From contig UWSJ01000050.1 in the NCBI GenBank assembly GCA_900549525.1, positions 1-13,792 on the forward strand: a stretch of 13,792 bases of DNA, given 5' to 3'. This document shows positions 7,693 through 12,610 of the stretch, piece by piece (within the stretch, counting starts at the first letter, position 1; every line of letters begins with the position of its first letter). Below the pieces are notes generated by a model. That model was not told the DNA's origin, searched no databases, and worked only from the letters and a program-made list of their open reading frames with translations. The position numbers and the translations under genes are program-made. Source of the stretch: an uncultured Coriobacteriaceae bacterium (GTDB taxonomy: Bacteria > Actinomycetota > Coriobacteriia > Coriobacteriales > Atopobiaceae).

Positions 7693-8832
7693 CTAACGTT
7701 TTTTCGCGTAGTCGCTCCATGCCCTCGCGACCGTCTCGGCGAACATATCCTCGTCGGGGCGGTCGTAGTGTTTTGAGCGGACGTCGTTCGACGTGTGGCC
7801 CATCATCTTGTCTATCAGGTCCTTGTCTATTCCGAGCATCCAGCGGCTCATCGTCTCCCACGAGTTGCGCAGCTTGGTGAGCGGTAGATAGCGCGCGCCC
7901 GCGCTCTCGACCACCCGCCGCCAAGAGTCTGAGACCGTGTTACGCGGGACTGGCTCTCCGCATCCGTTGTCGTTGAGCCACACGAGACCGGCTCGACTTC
8001 TCTCGTGGGCAATGTCAAGCACTCGGGTTGCCCAAGGTTCGGGTACGATCACGGAACGGACGCTCTGTGCCGTCTTCGGTGAGATTGTCGCCCCACTGGT
8101 GGTCAACTGCTTGTCGATGCGAATGACGGCGACCCGCCCCCACGGCGTGACGGCATCAGATACGTCTGAGAGCATCGGTGCACATGCTTCACCCGTACGA
8201 CACGAGGCGAAGGCCGCGAGTATGGCGGGGACTTCACAGACGGTTCCGCACGCAGTCTTGCAGAGCATGACCAGCTCCTCGAGTTTGTAGACGTCATCGA
8301 CGCGCTTTGCCACCGACTTGGTGGAGAGCCTATAGGACACGTCTTTGAATTCAATCCCCCGCACCCCATGCCTTTTCGCAGAGTTGACGAGATTGCCTAC
8401 GAGCACGTCGGAATGGTGGCCGTTAGACGCCGTGAGGGTGAGAAGCCATGCCTGGTAGTCCGAAGGCATGACGGTATCCATGGCAATGCCTGCCCATCGC
8501 TGCGAGACGTGGCGCCTCCATAGTCCCGCATACATGTTTCGCGTCCTTGGCGTGAGCGACCCATCGGCGATGCGAGCCTCCATCTCAGGGGCGTACCACT
8601 CCGCCCACACCTCGCCGAACGTGGGGCACGGCCGCTCGTCGACCGGCGTCTCGAGCCGCACGCGCAGCCTCGCGAGCTCCGCGTCGGCCTCGCGTCGGGT
8701 GCAACGCATGACCTTGGTTCGACGCACGCGCTTCGTACCGTCCCACTCCGGCCACCGAAGGCGGAACCTTCCGGGGCCGAGCCGCGTGACGCAGCCCCAC
8801 GAGCTGCGCTGCCTTCGTGGCATAATTGTCAT
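7693..8832 (-). CDS. int: Tyrosine recombinase (phage integrase)
   Basis: This 379-residue protein catalyses site-specific integration. The N-terminus (about 12-60) resembles an arm-binding domain with many Arg. A core-binding SAM-like domain spans about 70-165 (T-F-G-E-V-W-A-E-W-Y). The catalytic domain has Arg212 in S-C-R-T-G-E-A, Lys253 in S-P-K-T-A-Q-S, Arg322 in T-K-L-R-N-S-W, His346 in M-M-G-H-T-S and the nucleophile Tyr356 in S-K-H-Y-D-R-P. The box II His that normally precedes Arg322 by three residues is Thr319. Two ATGs compete: 8832 lies 1 base after GGAGG, while 8823 (three codons in) lies 10 bases after it; the latter is likely the true start. The gene is transcribed toward the attachment site, and its ribosome binding site is overlapped by an inverted repeat. 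Confidence 0.93.
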   Translation of the reverse strand: MTIMPRRQRSSWGCVTRLGPGRFRLRWPEWDGTKRVRRTKVMRCTRREADAELARLRVRLETPVDERPCPTFGEVWAEWYAPEMEARIADGSLTPRTRNMYAGLWRRHVSQRWAGIAMDTVMPSDYQAWLLTLTASNGHHSDVLVGNLVNSAKRHGVRGIEFKDVSYRLSTKSVAKRVDDVYKLEELVMLCKTACGTVCEVPAILAAFASCRTGEACAPMLSDVSDAVTPWGRVAVIRIDKQLTTSGATISPKTAQSVRSVIVPEPWATRVLDIAHERSRAGLVWLNDNGCGEPVPRNTVSDSWRRVVESAGARYLPLTKLRNSWETMSRWMLGIDKDLIDKMMGHTSNDVRSKHYDRPDEDMFAETVARAWSDYAKKR

Positions 8833-8836
8833 GCCT

Positions 8837-8851
8837 CCAATCTTTGATTGG
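8837..8851 (-). promoter_or_regulatory. Inverted repeat overlapping the int ribosome binding site
   Basis: CCAATC and GATTGG are perfect 6-bp arms around TTT. On the minus strand the second arm runs into the int ribosome binding site (GATTGGAGG), so an RNA hairpin here would pair part of that site, or a protein bound to the DNA could block expression. A very similar repeat stands at the same position before the leftward gene at 12593-13048. Confidence 0.55.
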
Positions 8852-8853
8852 TT

Positions 8854-8869
8854 GTGGGCATCGCCCCAC
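8854..8869 (-). terminator. Small hairpin between rhuM and int
   Basis: GTGGG and CCCAC form a 5-bp stem around a 6-base loop, in the 83-base gap after the rhuM stop. There is no T-run, so termination here is doubtful, and int may be read through from rhuM. Confidence 0.25.
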
Positions 8870-8915
8870 TCCTCTTCACGCCGACAAGCTGATGGGGGAG
8901 CGGGGCGCCTTGCTT

Positions 8916-9926
8916 CTACGGGCGTCCCTCTCCCTTCTCCGTCCTCTCTATGATTCGTTCGAAATCGTTCTTGTACGACCTGTCCTGGATTATCTGGAAC
9001 TCAGCGAATCGCTCTCTGGCGATCTTGTCTGCCGTCCTCTTGTTGCGGTTCCCGAGGCCCTTGAGAACCTCGCGCCCGTTGAACTGCAGGAAGCCGTCGA
9101 GCAGCCTCTCGCAGTCCTCCATCGAGAGGAGCTGGTGGCGCTCCGCCCTGTCCTCCGCCGTGTCGAGGAACATGCCCACGAGCCGGTTCAGGTCGCGGAT
9201 CTCGTCCTCGGTCAGGTAGTTCTTCGCGACCGTCACGTCGCTCGAGTGTATGCGCCCCCCTGGCCCGCCCTTCCATGACGTGAGGCCCATGTGGGGCTTG
9301 GCAGGGTCGGAGCGCCCCTGCACGATCTCGGCGGCGGTATGGCCGGTCACGGCGTAGTGGAGCTTGTTCTGCACCGTGGCGTAGAAGCGCTTGGCGACGT
9401 CGCTGTCCCTGTCGTAGTCGAAGCTGCACTCCTGGAAGATGTCGGTGACCTTCTGGTAGACGCGGCGCTCGCTCGCACGGATGTCCCTGATGCGGGCGAG
9501 GAGCTCGTCGAAGTAGTCCTTGCCGAATGGATGACCGTTCTTGAGCATGTCGTCGTTCAGGACGAAGCCCTTGGTGATGTACTCGCGCAGTGTCCTCGTG
9601 GCCCACTGGCGGAAGCGCGTGGCCTTGAGCGAGCTCACGCGGTAGCCGACGGCGATGATGGCGTCGAGGTTGTAGTAGACGGGCGGGCGGCCGGGCTGGG
9701 TTCTTCCGGAAATTCCGGAAGAAATGGTTGAGCTGCCCTTTTCCAGCTCTCCGCTCTCGAAGATGTTACCGAGGTGCTCGGATATCGTCCTTACGTCGAC
9801 GCCGAAGAGCTCTGCCATTGCTGCCTGGGTGAGCCAGAAGGTCTCGTTAAGGTAGGAAACCTCCACCGGGACGTTCGCGTCATCGGACTGGTACAGCACG
9901 ATCTCCGCCTTTATGGGCTCTGCCAT
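8916..9926 (-). CDS. rhuM: RhuM-family protein
   Basis: This 336-residue protein matches the RhuM family, named from a Salmonella pathogenicity-island gene and widespread in prophages and islands; its molecular role is not settled. Residues 30-60 (F-W-L-T-Q-A-A-M-A-E-L-F-G-V) look like a helix-turn-helix. Y-Y-N-L-D-A-I-I-A-V-G-Y-R-V near 84-97 and F-R-Q-W-A-T-R-T-L-R-E-Y near 105-116 are family hallmarks shared with phage antirepressor-like N-termini. The C-terminal half carries G-H-T-A-A-E-I-V and N-Y-L-T-E-D-E-I. The ATG at 9926 follows GGGAG at good spacing; the longer reading to 10025 lacks support. It lies downstream of the XRE repressor and membrane protein, so it is probably expressed in the lysogen. 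A 23-base palindrome encodes residues 68-75. Confidence 0.88.
   Translation of the reverse strand: MAEPIKAEIVLYQSDDANVPVEVSYLNETFWLTQAAMAELFGVDVRTISEHLGNIFESGELEKGSSTISSGISGRTQPGRPPVYYNLDAIIAVGYRVSSLKATRFRQWATRTLREYITKGFVLNDDMLKNGHPFGKDYFDELLARIRDIRASERRVYQKVTDIFQECSFDYDRDSDVAKRFYATVQNKLHYAVTGHTAAEIVQGRSDPAKPHMGLTSWKGGPGGRIHSSDVTVAKNYLTEDEIRDLNRLVGMFLDTAEDRAERHQLLSMEDCERLLDGFLQFNGREVLKGLGNRNKRTADKIARERFAEFQIIQDRSYKNDFERIIERTEKGEGRP
9701..9723. repeat. 23-base perfect palindrome inside rhuM
   Basis: TTCTTCCGGAA (9701-9711) and TTCCGGAAGAA (9713-9723) are perfect inverted arms around one central A. It encodes I-S-S-G-I-S-G-R in the variable segment before the conserved Y-Y-N-L-D of rhuM. A perfect match of 11 bp per arm is unlikely by chance in a coding stretch. 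Confidence 0.85.
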
Positions 9927-9959
9927 GGTTGGCTCCCTTCCCTTGCCTTTGCGTATCAA

Positions 9960-9977
9960 TTTGTTAGGCCTGACAAA
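9960..9977. promoter_or_regulatory. Operator-like palindrome upstream of rhuM
   Basis: TTTGTTAGGCCTGACAAA is an 18-base inverted repeat with one non-matching symmetric pair and the fully palindromic centre AGGCCT. It lies 34 bases before the rhuM ATG in the 68-base gap between rhuM and the membrane-protein gene, where a separate rhuM promoter would sit. It is AT-rich at its ends, unlike the flanking genes. Confidence 0.5.
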
Positions 9978-9994
9978 ATGACTGCCAGTGACCC

Positions 9995-10564
9995 TCAAGC
10001 CGCGCCGCCGTCCGCGTAGCCCCACGACCTCACGAGCGACCTGGCCTGCTCGATGCGGGCCATGGCGTCCGGGTCGGTGGCGAGCGGCACCCTCACGCGC
10101 TCGTCAATGCCGTAGCGCGTGCCGCCGGCGCCGAAGCCGAGCGCCACGAGGTAGCCGTCGTGCCGGAGCGCCTCGCAGGCGTCCCGGTACGGCTCGCGCC
10201 CCACGACATGGCCGTTGGACAGGGCGACGAGCAGCACCCCGCGCATGGGGAGGGGCATCGCGTCGAGCGACTCGAGCTTGTCGATGCGGGCGTTCTCCTT
10301 TGCGGCCCTGAGCTCCGCCTTGAGCCTGCGCTCCTCTGCCTCCGCGCCCCTGTCCCTCACGGACGAGCCGACGAGCAGGCCGGACGTGAACGACAGCAGG
10401 CATGCCGCCGCAGCGACGGCCCAGAACGGCAGCGCCTGGACGAACGCCACGAGCCCCTCCGGCCCGAAGCCCGCCCACTGCATGACGGTCGTCACGTTCG
10501 CGGCCATGGATACGGCCGCGCCGACGTATGCGAGGCCGCGCCTCGCGCCCCTGCCCGCGCTCAC
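9995..10564 (-). CDS. Two-helix membrane protein, SieB-like layout (possible superinfection exclusion)
   Basis: This 189-residue protein has two hydrophobic segments at about 10-30 and 42-66, a charged Glu/Arg/Ala-rich coiled-coil-like stretch at 71-98, and a cytoplasmic domain at about 100-165. That domain, with M-R-G-V-L-L-V-A-L, A-L-R-H-D-G-Y and Y-G-I-D-E-R-V, has the spacing of a small winged-helix fold. Phage SieB exclusion proteins share this order of two helices followed by a cytosolic domain, and the gene sits next to the repressor, where exclusion genes are often found. The similarity is one of layout, not of recognised motifs, so the function is inferred. The GTG start overlaps the end of the XRE gene by 4 bases (GTGA), so both are co-translated. 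Confidence 0.6.
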   Translation of the reverse strand: MSAGRGARRGLAYVGAAVSMAANVTTVMQWAGFGPEGLVAFVQALPFWAVAAAACLLSFTSGLLVGSSVRDRGAEAEERRLKAELRAAKENARIDKLESLDAMPLPMRGVLLVALSNGHVVGREPYRDACEALRHDGYLVALGFGAGGTRYGIDERVRVPLATDPDAMARIEQARSLVRSWGYADGGAA

Positions 10565-10968
10565 GCCGCGCCGCCGCTCACGCCGTCGTGAGGAACGACC
10601 CCGGCCCCCTCTTTTTCGAGTGACGCCATGCCGCGGGCGCTCACGACCATCGCGCCCCGCGCCTGCGGGCCGCTCCTCTCGTACAGCTCGTTGAGCTCGC
10701 GCTGCTGCGCGTCGGCGTACCCGGGCGCGTTTGCCACGGGCCTCGGCCTATCCTCCGGGTGCGCGAGGTACCAGCCGCACAGGTCGTTGGGGGTGCAGCG
10801 GAGGACGTCGCAGATGGCGCAGGCGTCATCGAGGCGTGGTGTAGCCGGACTCGTACTCTGCTCCCACGAGCGGAGCGTCCCAAGCTTTATCCCGCTCATC
10901 TCTGCGAGTTGGGCCTGCGTCAGCCCTGCACGCTCTCGCAGCTCTTTAAGCATCAATCGGTAAGCCAT
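10561..10968 (-). CDS. XRE-family transcriptional repressor (CI-like)
   Basis: This 135-residue protein begins with a lambda-repressor-type helix-turn-helix at about 7-65: L-K-E-L-R-E-R-A-G-L-T-Q-A-Q-L-A-E-M-S-G, then T-L-R-S-W-E-Q, then C-T-P-N-D-L-C-G-W. The C-terminal 65 residues have no recognised domain; no peptidase motif of the LexA/CI self-cleaving type was seen, so induction would need another route. The ATG at 10968 follows AAGGAGG at good spacing. It is the first gene of the leftward lysogenic unit and faces a divergent rightward operon, the usual position of a master repressor. Its C-T-x-x-D-L-C-G segment recurs in the smaller XRE protein at 11747-11968, suggesting a repressor/Cro-like pair. 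Confidence 0.85.
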   Translation of the reverse strand: MAYRLMLKELRERAGLTQAQLAEMSGIKLGTLRSWEQSTSPATPRLDDACAICDVLRCTPNDLCGWYLAHPEDRPRPVANAPGYADAQQRELNELYERSGPQARGAMVVSARGMASLEKEGAGVVPHDGVSGGAA

Positions 10969-11107
10969 TTCCGATACCTCCTTGGTGCGAGTATACGGAA
11001 TTTAATAGGCCGCTACCAGAAAAGTATTAATATCCGCTTGCGATAAGAGAAAGCCAGTAGTAGATTACTCGCAGTAACAGAAATCCAGTACTTCCAAGGA
11101 GGCCCGC
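10969..11107. promoter_or_regulatory. Divergent control region with operator-like palindrome
   Basis: This AT-richer gap separates the leftward repressor from the rightward operon. Rightward: TTGCGA (11038-11043) and TAGATT (11061-11066) are 17 bases apart. A perfect palindrome TTACT-CGC-AGTAA (11065-11077) overlaps the -10 end and the predicted start, where a repressor would block transcription. Leftward: TATACT (minus strand, 10990-10995) lies 22 bases before the repressor ATG, with a poor -35. Both genes have a matching ribosome binding site, CCAAGGAGG, in opposite orientation. The layout is that of a phage immunity switch. Confidence 0.65.
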
Positions 11108-11242
11108 ATGAACCCGCTCGTGCCCTTCGGCGCGCTGCTCGCGCTCTTCGGCTCCGTGTCCGGCTCGGCGCTCGCGTTCCTCGCCGGGGCCTCGCTCGAG
11201 GCGCTCGGGCTGGGCTACTGGCTGGGGAGGGAGGGGCTGTGA
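11108..11242 (+). CDS. Small membrane protein, 44 residues
   Basis: The predicted peptide is almost wholly hydrophobic and rich in Leu, Ala and Gly, with one membrane segment from about residue 5 to 38 and a short charged tail (G-R-E-G-L). The ATG lies 6 bases after AAGGAGG. It is the first gene of the rightward operon, directly behind the operator-like palindrome, and its stop overlaps the next start (GTGA). No family is recognised. Early phage operons often start with such peptides, but no function can be read from this one. Confidence 0.6.
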   Translation: MNPLVPFGALLALFGSVSGSALAFLAGASLEALGLGYWLGREGL

Positions 11243-11412
11243 GGCTCTCCGACTGGCTGAGGCGGAACCTCTCCGACACGGCGGAGGAGTTCGGGCGCGG
11301 CTTCACGTTCGGCCTCGTGACGCTCGCGGCCTTTCATGGGCTGCTGGGTCTACTGGGCAAGGTCGCGAGGGCGCCCGCGGCCCTTCTGTCGGCGGGGCTG
11401 GGGGTGTTGTAG
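11239..11412 (+). CDS. Small protein with membrane segment, 57 residues
   Basis: The start GTG overlaps the preceding stop by 4 bases. The N-terminus is amphipathic and charged (R-L-S-D-W-L-R-R-N-L-S-D-T-A-E-E-F), followed by a hydrophobic Leu/Gly-rich part at about 24-41 and a short C-terminal hydrophobic segment. The G-R-G-F-x-F-G-L pattern suggests membrane association. It is translationally coupled to the first gene, which supports that it is made. No recognised domain. Confidence 0.55.
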   Translation: MRLSDWLRRNLSDTAEEFGRGFTFGLVTLAAFHGLLGLLGKVARAPAALLSAGLGVL

Positions 11413-11586
11413 GTGAGCGACTACCTGCTAGGCGTCATCGCCGCCTTCGAGTTCGCGGCGTTTCTCCGCCTCGTACGCATCCATGAGGCGCTCCGCGATA
11501 TCGAGCAGGGCCAGCAGGCCCGAGGCGACGGGAAACGGCATCGGGGCCACGCCCACGAGGAAGGTCAGGAGGATGACCGCGGCTGA
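11413..11586 (+). CDS. Possible third small operon protein, 57 residues
   Basis: A GTG abuts the preceding stop (TAG then GTG) and follows a G-rich run that could act as a ribosome binding site. The N-terminal 23 residues (S-D-Y-L-L-G-V-I-A-A-F-E-F-A-A-F-L-R-L) would form one short membrane helix; the rest is hydrophilic and rich in Gln, Gly, His and Asp. The tight junction speaks for it. Against it, the opposite strand carries an equally plausible reading frame over the same bases, with stronger G/C preference at third positions. At most one is likely to be a conserved gene. Confidence 0.4.
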   Translation: MSDYLLGVIAAFEFAAFLRLVRIHEALRDIEQGQQARGDGKRHRGHAHEEGQEDDRG

Positions 11587-11640
11587 CTTCGGCGTGACGG
11601 CACGGCGCAGCGCCCGACGCCACGTAGTCTCGGGTCGCAT
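11428..11640 (-). CDS. Possible leftward small membrane protein, 70 residues (antisense alternative)
   Basis: Read leftward from the ATG at 11640, the frame encodes a basic N-terminus (R-R-A-L-R-R), a hydrophobic stretch at about 20-46 (A-A-V-I-L-L-T-F-L-V-G-V) and an acidic amphipathic tail ending E-L-E-G-G-D-D-A. About 84% of codons end in G or C, slightly more than in the rival + frame. A weak GAGG lies 3 bases before the start. It would be the only leftward gene within a rightward operon and has no clear promoter. It covers nearly all of the + frame at 11413-11586. Confidence 0.4.
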   Translation of the reverse strand: MRPETTWRRALRRAVTPKSAAVILLTFLVGVAPMPFPVASGLLALLDIAERLMDAYEAEKRRELEGGDDA

Positions 11641-11696
11641 GTGCCTCGGCGTATGTCGGCTTCTCCTTCCCATGGCGCAGATGGTGCGCCGCGTCT

Positions 11697-11712
11697 CCCC
11701 CGCGAGCGGGGG
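11697..11712. other. Strong hairpin ahead of the Cro-like gene
   Basis: CCCCCG and CGGGGG form a perfect 6-bp stem around CGAG, 35 bases before the start at 11747. It has no T-run. It could attenuate or stabilise the operon transcript. Bases 11587-11746 otherwise hold only the 5' part of the possible leftward frame. Confidence 0.4.
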
Positions 11713-11746
11713 CAACGAACGAAACCCGATATGGAGGGGTGTCCCA

Positions 11747-11968
11747 ATGAGCTACGAGAACGAGAGGTTCGCCCGCAACCTGAGCCGCTACATGGCGGAG
11801 GCGGGCGTGGGGGTGGAGGCGCTGGCCGAGCGCTCCGGCGTGTCGGTCTTCTCCATCCGCGACTACCTCGGCGAGAAGAGCGTGCCGCGCCTGGACTCGG
11901 GAATCGCGCTCGCCGAGGCGCTGGGGTGCACGGTCGACGACCTGTGCGGCTTCGCGGGGGTGGCGTGA
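11747..11968 (+). CDS. Small XRE-family regulator (Cro-like)
   Basis: This 73-residue protein consists of a single helix-turn-helix domain. N-L-S-R-Y-M-A-E-A-G is helix 1, V-E-A-L-A-E-R-S-G-V-S the first part of the motif, V-F-S-I-R-D-Y-L the recognition helix, followed by P-R-L-D-S-G-I-A-L-A-E-A-L-G-C-T-V-D-D-L-C-G. The ATG follows GGAGGGG 7 bases upstream; longer in-frame readings have no such site. Being a bare DNA-binding domain in the rightward operon opposite a larger XRE repressor, it fits a Cro-type role, shutting down the lysogenic promoter. The stop overlaps the next start by 1 base (TGATG). Confidence 0.85.
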   Translation: MSYENERFARNLSRYMAEAGVGVEALAERSGVSVFSIRDYLGEKSVPRLDSGIALAEALGCTVDDLCGFAGVA

Positions 11969-12108
11969 TGGGCCGCTATCTCGGCGGGAGCCACGAGAGG
12001 ATGGCGACGAGCAGCGACAGCGTCGCGAGTGCGAGCGCGAGCGCGAGCGACGCCATCGTCCGCTTCCAGGCCCTGCTGCTCTGGTGGCCGGGCAGAAGGG
12101 AGGGCTAG
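11968..12108 (+). CDS. Ser/Ala-rich small protein, 46 residues
   Basis: The ATG overlaps the Cro-like stop (TGATG) and the stop abuts the next ATG (TAGATG), so its limits fit an operon exactly. The peptide has a run of alternating Ala and Ser near residues 20-27, encoded by repeated GCGAGC units, then an Ile/Val/Phe/Leu-rich stretch ending L-L-L-W-W-P-G-R-R. That end could insert in a membrane. No family is recognised, and the simple repeat could make length variable among relatives. The case for it rests on the junctions, not on homology. Confidence 0.5.
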   Translation: MGRYLGGSHERMATSSDSVASASASASDAIVRFQALLLWWPGRREG

Positions 12109-12450
12109 ATGCCACGGACAAGGACGCGGCCCACGGTCACGAAGGAAGACCTGCTGGACGAGCTGCAGCGCAAGTTCTGCGACCTCGTGGCGGAGTACCG
12201 CCAAAAGTTGGAGGACATGCCGGAGCCCGCGGGCTCAAGGACGCTCGCGTTCGCCGTGGCGGCGGGCATGCCGGTGAGGATGGCCTACACGTTGTCCGAC
12301 GCGGCCAAGATCACCGGCGTCTCGACCGACATCCTGCGGGCCGAGCACGACGCGGGGCGGCTCGAGTTCTTCATCCCGGAGGGCCAGACGAAGTGGTTCC
12401 GCATCAGGACCGACGAGCTCGACCGCTGGATGGAGGCCAACTCCCGCTGA
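12109..12450 (+). CDS. Excisionase-like winged-helix DNA-binding protein
   Basis: This 113-residue protein has a basic start, a helical Leu/Glu-rich part at 12-36 and a C-terminal MerR/excisionase-type winged helix at about 59-110. Y-T-L-S-D-A-A-K-I-T-G-V-S is the helix-turn-helix, I-L-R-A-E-H-D-A-G-R-L the following helix, W-F-R-I-R-T-D-E-L-D-R-W-M the wing and closing helix. Such domains occur in phage excisionases (Xis), which bend attachment-site DNA and direct the integrase toward excision, and in other phage regulators. The ATG directly follows the preceding stop, with AAGGGAGG just upstream. Its place in the early operon of an element with a tyrosine integrase supports a Xis role, but it is not next to int. 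Confidence 0.75.
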   Translation: MPRTRTRPTVTKEDLLDELQRKFCDLVAEYRQKLEDMPEPAGSRTLAFAVAAGMPVRMAYTLSDAAKITGVSTDILRAEHDAGRLEFFIPEGQTKWFRIRTDELDRWMEANSR

Positions 12451-12496
12451 CGGGAGGGCGGCAAGGCGAACGTTGACAACCGGATAGCGCACGCGG

Positions 12497-12518
12497 GGCG
12501 GCTCAGGAAGGAGCCGCC
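12497..12518 (+). promoter_or_regulatory. Hairpin enclosing the ribosome binding site of the 29-residue gene
   Basis: GGCGGCTC (12497-12504) and GAGCCGCC (12511-12518) form a perfect 8-bp stem. The loop and first stem bases contain AGGAAGGAG, the only ribosome binding site for the ATG at 12521. The structure would limit translation unless opened. Without a T-run it is a poor terminator. Confidence 0.6.
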
Positions 12519-12520
12519 TT

Positions 12521-12610
12521 ATGAAGGAGAAGTTCGACGAATACAAGTACGACGCGCTCATGTTCCTCATCAGCGCAATCGTCGGTTTCCTGCTAGCCAA
12601 GCTTTCCTAG
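12521..12610 (+). CDS. 29-residue single-helix membrane peptide (toxin-like)
   Basis: The peptide has a charged, aromatic N-terminus (M-K-E-K-F-D-E-Y-K-Y-D-A) and one hydrophobic helix at about 13-26 (L-M-F-L-I-S-A-I-V-G-F-L-L-A), ending K-L-S. A strong AAGGAG lies 8 bases upstream, inside a hairpin. Very short hydrophobic peptides with a hidden ribosome binding site are typical of type I toxins and of some holin-like peptides, but no specific family is recognised. Its last 18 bases overlap tail to tail with the leftward gene at 12593-13048, which ends in a similar membrane helix (G-W-L-L-G-K-L-G). A regulatory or toxic role is inference. Confidence 0.6.
   Translation: MKEKFDEYKYDALMFLISAIVGFLLAKLS

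Noticed and set aside
7937..8290. + strand frame of 117 codons across int
   Set aside because: The minus strand encodes the integrase catalytic domain over the same bases. The + frame has no domain or start signal.
10160..10694. + strand frames of 143 and 159 codons opposite the membrane protein and repressor
   Set aside because: Arg/Pro/Ser-rich shadow frames with no ribosome binding site. The minus-strand genes are coupled and one has a clear helix-turn-helix.
12473..12478. Perfect TTGACA as a -35 box for the 29-residue gene
   Set aside because: No -10-like hexamer lies 16-19 bases downstream; that place is occupied by the GC-rich hairpin.
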